64,000 nt of DNA from Bursaphelenchus xylophilus (lineage: Eukaryota; Nematoda; Chromadorea; Rhabditida; Aphelenchoididae). The stretch covers positions 9,424,001 through 9,488,000 of the forward strand of contig CAJFCV020000002.1 in the NCBI GenBank assembly GCA_904066235.2, read 5' to 3'. Below the pieces are notes generated by a model that was not told where the DNA came from, ran no database searches, and saw nothing but the letters and a program-made list of their open reading frames with translations. How positions within the stretch are numbered: the first letter of the stretch is position 1; each line of letters starts with the position of its first letter. Both the position numbers and the translations under genes were made by a program. Positions 43,357 through 55,276 of the stretch are shown here, one piece after another.

Positions 43357-43967
43357 GGCGTCGCGACACTTGCGGGCAACCACTTTGCGGGCAACCAGTT
43401 TGCGGGCAAATTTTTTGCGGGCAACCACTTTGCGGGCAAAATTTGGGGGTCACATTTGCGGGCAGCTGAAACATTTGCGGGCAGCTGAGACACTTGCGGG
43501 CAGCCTGGGACACTTGCGGGCAACCGACACTTGCGGGCAGCCGACATTTGCGGGCAACAGGAAAAAACAATCACACAGACTGTATAGCAACTTTTGGAAC
43601 TGTTGCCCGCAAATGTCGGCTGCCCGCAAGTGTCGGCTGCCCGCAAATGTCGGAAAACTTCCAAAATATCGAAGCAATTTTTCCACCTCCACCTTGTTAT
43701 CCTCAAGTGCCGGTTGCCCGCAAATGTCGGCTGCCCGCAAGTGTCGGCAAATTTCCACAATATCATAGTAATTTTTCCACGTCCACCCTGTTACCCTCAC
43801 AATCAGGTGTCGGTTGCCCGCAAGTGTCGGCTGCCCGCAACTGTCCACCCTGCCCGCAAATGCCGGTGCTGGCCGCAAATGTCGGCTGCCCGCAAAGTGG
43901 CTGCCCGCAAAAAATTGCCCGCAAACTGGTTGCCCGCAAAGTGGTTGCCCGCAAGTGTGCGCCCGCC
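43357..43967. mobile_element. hAT-like MITE with GCGGGCA-repeat arms, long copy
   Basis: 611 bp flanked by a perfect 8-bp duplication ACTACTTT (43349-43356 and 43968-43975). The left arm has at least ten TTGCGGGCA repeats with variable 10-20-bp spacers, the right arm their complement (TGCCCGCAA). The middle (about 43560-43600) is the hinge. Frames through it give Cys-Pro-Gln-rich artefacts. Confidence 0.9.
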
Positions 43968-44626
43968 ACTACTTTGAATTGAAAATTCCCCGAATTCTTG
44001 GGTGAGATACGCTTGACTCTGTATATTATAAAAGTAAATTCATTTAAAAAAATCGACCTAGAAGTGTCCACAGTGTAACCGTTAGATTTTCATGATACTT
44101 GGGGCCATTTAGAACAACAATTTCCGGCATTAGTTCGAAAGCCAGACAATATTTGTTACTTTTATGTCTGACAAGTGAGCGTCGCATTCCGGACACCTTC
44201 CTTGTTATCTTTTAGATCCAACAAAAAAATGGAATTTACGACAGTTTTTTCATAACCAATCATGTAAGGAAAAAGCCTTGAACAATCAGAAAAAGCTTTT
44301 TTTTCAAAATGTTGCAAAAAAGCTAATTTATTTTTGTTGTGTCTTTTACAATAATAGATATAGAGATACTGCATGTTATCGTTGGTAAAATACGTAATGA
44401 TGAAGATTTTCTATATAAATCTTCCCATGCTTGTAAACTAAAGTTAGGGCTTACTATATCATCTATATGGTGCTTTAAGTCACCCCTTAAGACTATTAAG
44501 GCTAAATTTGCTCCCATACAGAAGCAATAAGTACAATCCGGGATGATTTTGTTGTACTATTATATAAACGACACAGCCTGCAGCCGTTTTTTATAGGGGT
44601 ACCCAAAATAAAAGGTACCTAACTAA

Positions 44627-45181
44627 CAGGGGAAATACCAAAAGTGCGGCGTTCAGATTTTGATGAAACCTGGCACAAATTTAGAATATTTTTTTCTAAA
44701 ACATATACGAGAATCCTAGCTTGCGCTTTGCAGAAACAGCCGAGATTTTTAGATCGAAAGTCGGCGAAAAATAGGCACTTTTTGCCGAATTTTGGCATGA
44801 AAAGTTTTATGCCTAATTCTACTGCTGACAAGGGTAGAATTAGGCATAAAACTTTGCAGGTACCGCCGAGATATTGAACCATCTTTGTCGCCGAGAGAGT
44901 ACGCTAATGCGGAGAGCGGTCATAGAAAAAAGGCTTTTTTGGCCATAACTTTGTTTCGTGCAGAAAGATTTTATTTTGAAAGATTATCATTTGGAAATAG
45001 ATGAAAAACTTCGTGAAACTCGGCAAAAAGTCTTAAATTTTCGCCTACTTTCGATCTAAAAATCTCGGTTGTTTCTGCAAAGCGCGAGCAAGGATTCTCG
45101 CATATATCTTAGAAAAAATTGGTCTAAATTTGTGCCAAGTTTCATCAAAATCTGAGCGTCGCACTTGGAGTACTTCCCCTG
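44627..45181. mobile_element. MITE family C, rearranged copy
   Basis: Ends CAGGGGAAATACCAAAAGTG and GCACTTGGAGTACTTCCCCTG. The middle around 44820-44870 repeats AGAATTAGGCATAAAACTTT in inverted form, so the copy seems rearranged or built from two. Flanks TAA and TGA. Confidence 0.7.
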
Positions 45182-45711
45182 TGAGATTTTTTAGTCGAAA
45201 CTAAAATCTTTTAAAAATATATATTTTGGTCTTTCCTCTGTCTGCCATCTTTCACGAATATTAGACGACGCAAATTATTATTGGTAAAATACGTAGTGGT
45301 GCAATACTTCCATATAAATCTAGAAATCGAGCCAAATTTTGCTTTACTTTTTTCCTTAACAGCAATTATCATTTTTCAAATATTAGACTTCTGTTCTCGC
45401 AAGTTAATTTCTCACTCCCCGACAACTTTTTCAGCCCGCTTTCTCGCTATAATTCCATTTATCATAATCTTGTTCGTCTTCGTTTTCCCACCGAAATGTT
45501 TGAAAAACCACTGACGCTCATTTTCTCCGATGATTTATTTGTGATTGGTACCGCTTTTTTTAAATAATTTTTTATAATTTTACGAGTTTTTTATTTGAAT
45601 TTAGCTAATAGTCGTATTGCGAATTTTTCATTTTAGCCTCTAAAATCTAGTAATTCGAAAAATGGATTTATGAAAAGTAGTTGCTTGTTATAAATTACCT
45701 CCTCTTCTGTA

Positions 45712-48700
45712 ATGGAGAATCACAGTTTCGAACGGTCATCTCCGGATGAATCGTCCAGTGGAGTGTCCGACTCAACTTTTCGTCGAGGCCCACATCTGCC
45801 GACACAACTTCAAAATGATCTCATCGACAATGGCAAAACAACAGTAAGTCATTTCGCGGCTACTTGGTGCAAGAAGTCCTCAGCATCTTCGCTGTGCGAA
45901 ATTTTGATTCGTTTTGACGCGTCGCTGCGAAAATCGAGAAAATATGGTTTTCTCAATGCATTTTGGCAGAAAACGTCCTTTCCGGAAGGACTACTACAGG
46001 GTGGTTCAGCCGAGGGTTCCATCCTTATTTCAAGTATTTCTCCGCCAATAATGCACCAATTTCTATAAAATTTATGTCAAATTGAAGCTGAGGTGCCCCA
46101 TTTTCTGTCCACCAAGTATGACAGGCCCAAGTTCACGGGGCACGTCAAGAAAAAATAAAAGAAAAACGGGCGCCCAATGAAAAAGCCTAGATTTTTTTTT
46201 GGCATTCTGCCCTGTGCAAATCCGTTTTTGTCCAAATGGTTTGCAATATTTTGACATAAAGATTAATAGTAAATCACAAGATATTGATACCAATAGAAAG
46301 CTCGAGGGCTGCTTAAGCTAATAGAACCAAAATATACCCATAATCGTAGTATTTTGACAGTTTTCCATGGCGAAGAATACAACGTCTAAATAAAAGTTTG
46401 TATCGACGATACCGAGTCAGAGAGCACTGGAAGGAGGTATAGGCTCCACGTCAAAAAAATCCTTAAACTGTTCTTCGAGTATCTACACCGGTCCCGTCCC
46501 GCTTGATGGGACAGTTTTTTTGATAGTTGGCCTTGAAATTTGCACTATTTTTAGCCTAGCTCGAACCATGTTCAGAAAATGCGTCACGATGACACCCATT
46601 TAGAATGTACCAGCGGTATAAAAAACAGTTGTATACGACTAGTAGTACTCCCTAGAGTTCCCATAAAAAAAATTAGGTTAAAAATTATTGTTATGTGCAA
46701 TTTGGATGACAGGTTTTATGAATTTTTTTTCGCTGTGAGAACCTTTGCAATGCCCGCAATTTCTTGACGTGCGGGGGCTCCCGTAATGACCTTTGACATT
46801 TTCATTTCAAGTTTTAGAGCCCGAAATCGGTGAAACTTACGAGGGAATGGTCTGAAATTCCCCCAGCGTTTGGGAAAATGACTAGTACAGGCGGATAGGG
46901 CATGTCAACTTTAGTAAAAAGAGCCATTTTCCAGCTGCGAAATAAGCCTAGCCAACGAGAAAAATCGACCGAAAGTTCCACAAAAATTTCCTCTTTCTCT
47001 TCTCTCGGAAAAGAAGAGCGGTATCCAGTGGTTCGGTTAGCCGAGTGGATAAAGCATCCGCTCGATATTCTTTTGGGGGTTGGTTCGATTCCGGGGTCTC
47101 GCGAAAGACCGTGATAAGGCTTTGATGAGCAAGATCAAACTCTAACAACCCAAAAAAAATTATTTTGCCTTTTTCAAAGACAAGTCTATCACCAAACGAG
47201 TATAACTTCGACGTTTCATCGCTTTGAAGGTTCGGAAGCACCCAAAAATTCATTTGCTGACGATTATTGTTGTGGTATAATGTCCCTAAAAAACGTATAA
47301 AAATGGCAAAACATTTTTTTTGGTTGTTAGAGCTTGATCTTACTCATCAAAGCCTTATCACGGTCTTTCGCGAGACCCCGGAATCGAACCAACCCCCAAA
47401 AGAATATCGAGCGGATGCTTTATCCACTCGGCTAACCGAACCATTGGACACCGCTCTTCTTTTCCGTGGGAAGAGAAAGAGGAAATTTTTGTGGAACTTT
47501 CGGTCGATTTTTCTCGTCGGCTAGGCTTATTTCGCAGCTGGAAATTGTCACTTTTTACTAAAGTTGACATGCTCTATCCACCTGTACTGGTCATTTTCCC
47601 AAACGCTGGGGGAAGTTCAGACCATTCCCTTGTTAGAAAATTTTCGCAATGATTTTCAAATGAGATTCTCGGGCTTGAAAAATTTTGGGATTTCCGGCAA
47701 GACAAAGTCACCAAACTCGATGACATTTTTAAAAAAGAAGTAAGGTTTATGACATTTAAAAAAAAAAAGTAAATTTTTATAAAAAAGAAGTGAGAGCTCC
47801 TTTGCTTCGCCAATAGCGCTCACCATTTATCTGACAGGCTGGTACACTGTTTGCATAAGTTTGCGTCAAGTGTCATCAGAATTCAAAAATCGCCTTAAAT
47901 TATAATGTTTTTTTTCAGATTCAAGTCTCCGACTCTACAGAGCAGCTGAAACAACCGTTCGATTACATTCCAGAAGATTTGAATGAGCCCTCGACAGGCC
48001 CTATGCGCTATCTTGAACTCGCTCAAGCAAAGGTTGGGGAATTCGTTTCACAGAATCAGCACGCCTTCAAGATTGGTGCTTATTTGTTGTTAATCTCGTT
48101 GTATCATTGTTTTTTGGGTGAGTTTACAGAGACATCATTGGACTATTCGTATTTTAAAATTTTAAAAATTGTTTTTTAATTTTCTTCATTTTTTAGGTCT
48201 GGCACTGGCGAAAAATTACAAAAAAGCCGAGCCATTGCTGATATTGACCATAATTGTATGGGTTTATTTGTTATACCGTAAATTATTTATTCGATTTTTG
48301 GGGAAGAGGACAAAAAGGGCATTAGGGCCTTTTGTGGAGCAGGCCTCAAGAATCGCCGGGATGAGATACGTCAAAACGTAAGTAATTTAGAATGATCAAC
48401 ATGTTTTACATGAGATATCAAGCTTTCGTGGTGTTCATATATTCATACTTTCATTTTGGTCTTTGCGGCCGAGATAGTACGCTAAATATCAAGATCGGCC
48501 AGAGAAAAAGGCCAAAAATATATACAATTTGAGATTTTTTCCAGATTTCGGCTATAAAATCTCGGTTATTTTTTCAAAGCACAAGCCAAGGGCGGCCAAT
48601 TACAGTGGCGGACCTGATCCAGTGGCAAAAAACGTAACATCTTGCATCCGGGAAGTACCAAAAATGTGGCAAAACACCTCTCTCTTCAACTAAAAAACTT

Positions 48701-51700
48701 CGGTTTGAAGAGAGAGGTATTTTGCTACATTTTTTATACTTCCCGGATGCAAAATGGTACGTTTTTTGCTACTGGAGCAGGTCCGCCGCTGTATCGGTCG
48801 GGCCTAAAAATGGCTCAAGCCCAGGCCGTCCCGGCCTGTAGTAACCTTTCACTTATATGTCATAATATAAGGTCCAAAATTAGAGCATATATGAATGACA
48901 GTTTGCAGCAAAATTCAGCACTACAGAGGCGTCAAGATCAAAGGAATTTTTTCAGCTTGTGCCTTAGCCCGGCTTTACCGAACCTAGCCCGATTTTTACG
49001 TGCCGGCCCCGGGCTTGAAATTTTCAAAGAGAGGCATGTTTACCACCCCTGGCGCACGCTAAGAATATCGTATTTGCCTTATTGTTAGAAAAAAATCTAA
49101 CAGGGGAAGTACCAAGTGCGACGCTCAGATTTTGATGCAACTTTGCACAAATTTAGAATAATTTTTTCTGAGATATATGCGAGAATTCTAGCTCGCGCTT
49201 TGCAGAAACAACCGAGATTTTTATATCGAAAGTCGGCCAAAATTTAAGACTTTTTGCCGAATTTCGGCACGAAAAATTTCATGCCTATTTCAACCGTAAA
49301 GAATAATGTTTCTACAAAAAATCAAATTTTTCCGCACGAAACTGTCAAGGTTATGGCCAAAAAGCGTTTTTCTCTCTGACCTCTCTCCACTTTTAGCTCT
49401 CGGCGACAAAAATCGTTCGATATCTCGGCGGCGCCCGCAAAGCGCGAGCTAAAACTTTCAGGAATTGATATTTAATACCAACCCGACGTGTGTGCAAAAT
49501 TTAAAGAAAATCCGAACGTCGCACTTCGAGTACTTCCCCTGTAAATTTAGCAAATTTCCGTCAGCATCTCAAAAAAATTTTTTAGCCCTGTTTTAGTCAT
49601 CACAATTTGCAATTCTCCCCCCTTTCAGAGCTGTTTATGTGACTCTCATCTCCTTGATCCTGATCTTCGTAATCATCGACACCACCGACCAGCCGCAGCG
49701 TCTGATCGGCCTCGGCGGAATGGCATGTTTAATATCGATTATGGTCCTTTGTTCCCACGCTCCCTCCAAGATTGATTGGCGCCCCGTTGTGGTGGGATTC
49801 TCGATCCAATTCGTGATCGGGTTGATTGTTTTGCGATGGGATTGGGGAGAGAAACGGTTCAACGAAGGGACGGAGTTGATCATCGACTTTCTGGATTTTA
49901 CGGACAATGGAACCTCGTTTGTCTATGGGTTCTTGGCTTCACCTCCGAATATTTGCGGGATGGATCCGGTGTTTGCGTTCAAGGTAGGACTGTCGTATTC
50001 TCGTATACTTATAACCGTTTTTTCGAGAGACCACGCAAAATGTGGAGAGTCGGATAGATGGAAAACTTCTCTGGGCCATAGATTTTTTGTTTGCTGACGG
50101 AAAAATCTGATAGTTTGTAAAGATATTACACGCGTTAGTAATCGAACCTAAAATTTGCAAATCAAAAAATCGCAAAAAACTGAAATTTGTTGTTACAGTG
50201 ACGGACCAGATCCAGTGGCAAAAAACGTACCATTTTGTATCCGGGAAGTATCAAAAAATGTTGCAAAACACCTCCCTTTCCAAGTGAGAAAAACCGATTT
50301 CAAAAGCCCGCCTCTTTTTGTGAGGGAAAGGGCGCGCCCTTCAAAACGAAGCTTTATTGGTTGGAGAAGGAAGCATTTTGCCACATTTTTAAATTCTTCT
50401 CGAATGCAAAATAGTACGTTTTTTGTCGCTAGATCAGGTCCGCCCCAGTAATAAAAAGATCACAAAAGAGAAGTAGCCCACGTGCGACGCTCAGATTTTC
50501 ATTAAATTTTTCACACATTTCGGGCATAGGCCACCTATCAATCTCTGAAAGTTTTAACTTGCGATTTGCAAGAGCATCCCAGATATAACTTGGGAGAACA
50601 GTGGCGGACCTGATCCAGTGGCAAAAAACGTACCATTTTGCGTCCAGGAAGTATCAAAAAATGTAGCAAAATGCCTCCTTCTTCATATAAAAAAACTTTG
50701 TGTTTGAAGGCGCGCCAGCTTTTTTTGTGATGGAAACTTTTGAAATTGGAGCTTTTTCATTTGGAGAGGGAGGTATTTTGCCACATTTATGATACTTCTC
50801 GGATGCAAAACGGTACGCTTTTTGCCACTGGGTCAGATTCGCAACTGTACTTTTATGGTAAATTAAAGACGATTTTCACTGACATCTGAGCGACGTACGT
50901 CAAAGAATTCCTTTGGTGGTCACAAATTTTCGTCGACATATTTTTTGCAGCCATCAGATCACAGTTTTGATTGTCAAAAATGTTGACATCAACTATCGTT
51001 TTCGTATTTTACAAATTAAATTTTTATTTTTTTATTACCTAGGTCAGCAAAACGTGTTAAAATCCCAATTAAAAAAACGTTTCACAAATTTTCAGTCCAT
51101 CCAAGTGATCCTCTACTTTGGCGCCGTTGTGGCATTACTCTACTACTATGGGATTATGCAATTTGTCCTCAAAAAGATGGCTTGGTTGGTGCAGTTGACT
51201 CTGGGAACTACGGCGACGGAATCAATCAATGCATGTGCTTGTGTGTTTTTGGGACAGGTAAGGAATTTTTGTGCTGTATGTCGTAGGTTGAGATGGCGCA
51301 TTTTACAAAAAAAAAAACGCTTTTTTACTGTTTTTTTTCAAAAAAATCGATTTTTATAACGACCGTATTTTACAAAAAAAAAAAAAAATTTTTATCTTGC
51401 AATAGTTTTATGGCACTTTTTTTACTGTTTTTTTTTCAAAAAAAAATGGATTTTTATAACAACCGTATTTTACAAAAAAAATAAATTTTGATTTTGCAAC
51501 AGTTTTATGGCGCTTTTTTACTGTTTTTTTTCAAAAAAAATTCGATTTTTATAACAATTGTACATATCGTATTTTACATAAAAAAATTTTTTTTTATTAC
51601 AACATTTTCATTCCAACACAAATTTTACCGTATTTTACCAAAAAAATTAAAAAATCAAAAATCAATTTTTGATGACAAAAAAACATTCGTTGCCATAAAT

Positions 51701-54700
51701 TCTTTTATGTCCTCCAAACCCGCAAAAAATCCCGTTTCCAGAGCGAAGCCCCCCTCCTGATTCGTCCATACATCGCCAAGATGACGGCCAGCGAAATCCA
51801 CGCGGTGATGACCAGCGGCTTCTCCTGTATTGCCGGCTCAATGTTCGCGGCGTACATTGCGTTCGGCGCTTGTCCGACGTATTTGTTGTCGGCGACGGTG
51901 ATGAGTGCGCCCGGCTCGTTGGCCTGCTCGAAGATTCTGTTCCCGGAAACGGAGGAGTCGCAGCTGAAAACGATCGAGGACTTGGAACTGCCTCCGGGGT
52001 AGGTTGGAGTTGAAATTTTTGCTCGAAATAGTAGATGAATTTGACGATACAGTGGCGGATCTGATTTAGTGGCAAAAACGTACCATTTTGTATCCGGGAA
52101 GTATCAAAAAATGCGGCAAAATACCTTCTTTTTCAAGTGAAAAAAATCCGATTTTAAAAACGCACTCGCTTTTTTTGTGAGGCTGCCTACAAAACGGAGT
52201 TTTTTTAGTTGGAAAAGGAGGCATTTTGACACATTTTTGATACTTCCCGAATGCAAAATGGTACGTTTTTGCAAGTGACAATTTCTTTTTTTAGATTTCT
52301 CGGATCTTTGTAAAATCACAATCATTTATCTTGCTTTACATGTACAGTGGCGGATCTGATCCAGTGCCAAAAAATGTGCCATTTTGCGCACGGGAAGTAT
52401 CAAAAAATGTGGCAAAATACCTCCTTTTTCAAGTGAAAAAACTCCGATTTCAAAAGCGCACCCGCTCTTTTTGTGAGGCGCCCTTCAAAACGAAGCTTTA
52501 TTGGTTGGAGAAGGAGGCATTTTGCCACATTTTTTGATACTTCCCGAATGCAAAATGGTACGTTTTTTGCCACTGACAATTTCTTTTTTTAGATTTCTCG
52601 GACCTGATCCAGTGACAAAAACGTATCATTTCGTATCCGGGAAGTATCAAAAAATGCGGCAAAATGCCTCCTTTTTCAAGTGAAAAAACTCCGTTTTTAA
52701 AAACGCACCCGCTTTTTTTGTGAGGCGCCCTCCAAAAGAGGAGTTTTTTTTGTTGGAAAAGGAGGCATTTTGCCACATTTTTTGATACTTCCCGAATGCA
52801 AAATGGTACGTTTTTTGCCACTGGATCAGGAATTATTTCGTATCCGGGAAGTATCAAAAAATGTGGTAAAATACCTCCTTTTTCAAGTGAAAAAACGCCG
52901 ATTTCAAAAGCACACCCGCTCTTTTTGTGAGGCGCCCTTAAAAAGAGGTGTGTTTTAGTTGGAAAAGGAGGCATTTTGACACATTTTTTGATACTTTCCG
53001 AATGCGAAATGATACGTTTTTTGCCACTGGATCAGTTCCGTCGCTGGTAAAAGAAAGCAATTAGCAATTTGCGCTAAAAATCACCGGAACTTTCTGAACA
53101 ACCCAATATATAGATGCTAAAAATGGTCTCCCAAACTTGCCGCCAGATATAAATCATCTTGGTTATATCATTTTTGACTTTATTAGTGTGTCGGGAAAAT
53201 AATGAGGATTTGTCGCTTCAAAATGTCTCGGCTTATCGCAGCCGCGCAGCAAATCTTTAGTTGCGGAAAGTGTCGCAAAACGGTGATAAGTTCAAGACTT
53301 GACAAATCCACATTATTTTCCCGACATGTTGGTATTTCTCATCGTATAAAAAAGCCTTTTTTCAACAAAGTCTGCTGATAACAAAACAAAGTTTTTCATT
53401 TCTGAAAATTCAATTTTAAGCCTAAAATTAACCTTTCTACAACTGAAGCTTTCTATAACAAATCAATTTTTTGGCCCTTAAAATTCGTTATACAGAGGTT
53501 TAACTATATTCCCAAAATCATTTTTTTTTCAATTTTTACTATGTCAATAAACCTTTCACAACCATCCTCAACCCCTTTGCAGCACCGAGTCCAACGCGCT
53601 GGAGTGCATTTCCAACGGCGCCATTGCCGGCATCGAGATCATTGTCGCGATCCTCGCCAATCTGATCGTCTTCCTGGCCCTTCTGGCGTTCGTCAACAGC
53701 ACCATCAGCTACAGCGGCGAGTTGATCGGCTACAGCGGCTGGTCGTTGGAGCTGTTCCTGGGCTACATTTTCTACCCGCTGGCTTTCGTGATGGGCGTTA
53801 CGGACAGCGAGGAGACGCTGCTGGTGGCCGGGTTGATGGGAACGAAGACAATGTTGAACGAATTTATCGCGTACCGGCAGCTGGGAGAGATGATTTTGGA
53901 GAAGAAGTTGTCGGTAGGCAATCAATTTTATTTTTTTTCGAAATTTAAAAAAAAAGTATTGTTTTATCATAGGCATAAATTAAAAAGGAAAGTATCTCAA
54001 GCGAGTCGCTCAGATTTTCCTTAAATTTTGCACAAACTTCGGGCATACGCTAAATATCAATTCCTGAAAGTTTTAGCTCGCGCTTTGCAGGCGCAGCCGA
54101 AATCTTCAACGATCTTTAAGGTCGAGAATACGCGAAACGCGGAGAGCGGTCAGAAGGAAAAACACTTTTTTGGCTATAACTTCGCTAGTTTTGTGAGGAG
54201 AAATTATTTTTTTTGGAAATAGTACCCTCTGCTGTAGAAATAAGCATGCCACTTTTTGTGCCAAAATTCGCAAAAAAATTCTCTTTTCGATCTAAAAATC
54301 TCGATTGTTTTTGCAAAGCGCGAGCCATATGAGTCTCGCATATGCCTCAGAAAAAATTATTCTAAATTTGGCCAAGTTTATATGAGCGTCACATTTGAGG
54401 TGCTTTCAGTAGTCTACAAAGGGGGTTGGACCACTTGAAAGAATTCCCTGAGGGTGCCATGAGAAATTTATTTTTTTAATTCTCTTGTATACACTACTGC
54501 TTCCCCTGTAAGATTAGAGACACATTTTTGCTAACATTCGGACAAAAATATTCGTCGTTTCTGCAAAGCGTAAGAAAGAATCCTCGCAATGCCTCAGAAA
54601 GGGCATACTACTCCGTACACAAATTTGGCCACACCGTATTTTACCCCAAAACCACGTTTTTAATTTCAGGAACGAGCAGCCATGATTGCGACCTACGCTT

Positions 54701-55063
54701 TATGCGGCTTCTCCAATCTGGGCTCGGTGGGAATTCAACTCGGTGTACTTGGAGGCCTCGCGCCAACAAGGAAAGCGCTTTTCGCAAAAATTGCGTTCAG
54801 AGCGCTCTTCGCCGGCAGCATTTCCTGTTTCATGACGGCTTCTTTGGCTGGTAAGCGGATTTTTTCTCTTTTTTTATCAAGTGTAATATAAATTTTTTAT
54901 AATTTTAAATATTTTTATAGGGATTTTGGTGTCAAACCCGATTGCTTGCCGACCGAACACGCAAACGTCGTGCTTTGACGTGGAGAAATACAAAGTTTTA
55001 TTAAATGAGACATCAACGTCGGCAGCGGCGTTGTTTCTACCTTCTGGACACAGTGAACTCTAA
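45712..55063 (+). CDS. Concentrative nucleoside transporter (CNT, SLC28 family)
   Basis: Plasma-membrane symporter importing nucleosides with Na+ or H+. Nine exons: 45712-45843, 47919-48117, 48197-48377, 49629-49983, 51096-51257, 51742-51998, 53583-53913, 54670-54850, 54921-55063; 646 aa with consistent phases. Cytosolic Ser-rich N-terminus (~90 aa), then about 12 hydrophobic segments. CNT signatures in order: WRPVVVGFSIQFVIGLIVLR; LTLGTTATESINACACVFLG joining QSEAPLLIRPYIAKMT; SEIHAVMTSGFSCIAGSMFA with AYIAFG; and TYALCGFSNLGSVGIQLGVL. These match the substrate- and Na+-binding core of human CNTs. The C-terminal tail is short and Thr/Ser-rich. Introns 1, 3, 4, 6 and 7 contain MITEs; none disrupts a splice site. 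Confidence 0.95.
46840..47632. mobile_element. Palindromic MITE with a tRNA-like module in each arm
   Basis: 793 bp flanked by TTA (46837-46839 and 47633-47635). Ends CGAGGGAATGGTCTGAAATT and AAGTTCAGACCATTCCCTTG. Each arm contains GGTTAGCCGAGTGGATAAAG (D-arm-like), CATCCGCTCGATATTC (possible CGA anticodon) and GGTTCGATTCCGGGGTCTCG (T-arm-like), about 47028-47108 and 47372-47455. The anticodon stem does not close, so the tRNA parts are probably inactive. Lies in intron 1 of the CNT gene. Confidence 0.85.
48603..48791. mobile_element. MITE family A, short copy
   Basis: 189 bp, CAGTGGCGGACCTGATCC to GGAGCAGGTCCGCCGCTG, flanked by TA. It lacks most of the central region. Lies in CNT intron 3. 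The following stretch to about 49030 has GGGC/GCCCGG-rich words ending TTTACCACCCCTG, like a decayed relative of 12748-13292. Confidence 0.82.
49101..49541. mobile_element. MITE family C copy
   Basis: 441 bp with a perfect TAA duplication (49098-49100 and 49542-49544); ends CAGGGGAAGTACCAAGTGCG and CGCACTTCGAGTACTTCCCCTG (split here as CGCACTTCGAG and TACTTCCCCTG). CNT intron 3. Confidence 0.88.
50196..50448. mobile_element. MITE family A copy
   Basis: 253 bp from CAGTGACGGACCAGATCC to AGATCAGGTCCGCCCCAG, TA flanks. CNT intron 4. A truncated family C start (GTGCGACGCTCAGATTTTC at 50482) follows it. Confidence 0.82.
50599..50847. mobile_element. MITE family A copy
   Basis: 249 bp from CAGTGGCGGACCTGATCC to GGGTCAGATTCGCAACTG. 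It cuts off a partial family C element at about 50465-50590. CNT intron 4. Confidence 0.8.
52050..53045. repeat. Cluster of four family A MITEs in CNT intron 6
   Basis: Starts and ends of family A recur: left arms at about 52051, 52346, 52600 and 52830, right arms ending at about 52280, 52575, 52828 and 53045. CATTTTGC..CCGGGAAGTATCAA and its complement alternate through 1 kb. The words TTTCTTTTTTTAGATTTCTCGGA at two junctions (about 52280 and 52582) show that part arose by local tandem duplication, not only by insertion. Confidence 0.75.
53185..53333. mobile_element. MITE family D copy
   Basis: About 149 bp from AGTGTGTCGGGAAAATAATG to CATTATTTTCCCGACATGTT; arms share ATGTCTCGGC..GCAGC words. 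CNT intron 6. Confidence 0.75.
53984..54508. mobile_element. MITE family C, diverged copy
   Basis: Starts near AAGGAAAGTATCTCAAGCGA, with family blocks TTTTAGCTCGCGCTTTGCAG and TTTTGGCTATAACTTCGCTAG, and ends CTTCCCCTG. About 80 bp of unrelated sequence seems inserted near 54410-54490. CNT intron 7. Confidence 0.65.
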
Positions 55064-55276
55064 ACTTTTGTTTGAAATAAAAGATAAATTAAAATATTTC
55101 ATGTGGCATACGCGTATTTTCGAGAATGGAGCTATTTTTTGTGGTAAAAAGTTTAGTAGTTGAAGCCCGTATTCGCATACGTTGGAGCGTCTTACCGAAA
55201 GATGTGACATGTGTAGAGCCAGATGAATCAAACGATGTAGTGTTCTTTTTTTTGTATACCTAAAAGTGACCCTTAC

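Noticed and set aside
43357..43967. Regular short repeats with spacers resembling a CRISPR array
   Set aside because: The repeats are mirrored about a hinge, flanked by an 8-bp target duplication, have very short spacers, and lie in a eukaryotic intron-bearing genome. They belong to a hAT-like MITE.
43301..43982. Several long open frames with Cys-Pro-Gln/Ala-Arg-Lys repeats
   Set aside because: They are translations of the TTGCGGGCA repeat on both strands in several frames; no splice sites or starts support a gene.
46072..47253. Open frames inside CNT intron 1
   Set aside because: They overlap MITE 46840-47632 or have no start context; the flanking exons splice in phase without them.
47028..47455. 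Pair of functional tRNA genes
   Set aside because: Same reason: tRNA-like arms within an inverted-repeat element, with unpaired anticodon stems.
48790..49030. Fourth hAT-like MITE of the GGGCC type
   Set aside because: GGGC/GCCCGG words and a TTTACCACCCCTG end are present, but the left end and the 8-bp duplication cannot be found; noted only as a likely relic.
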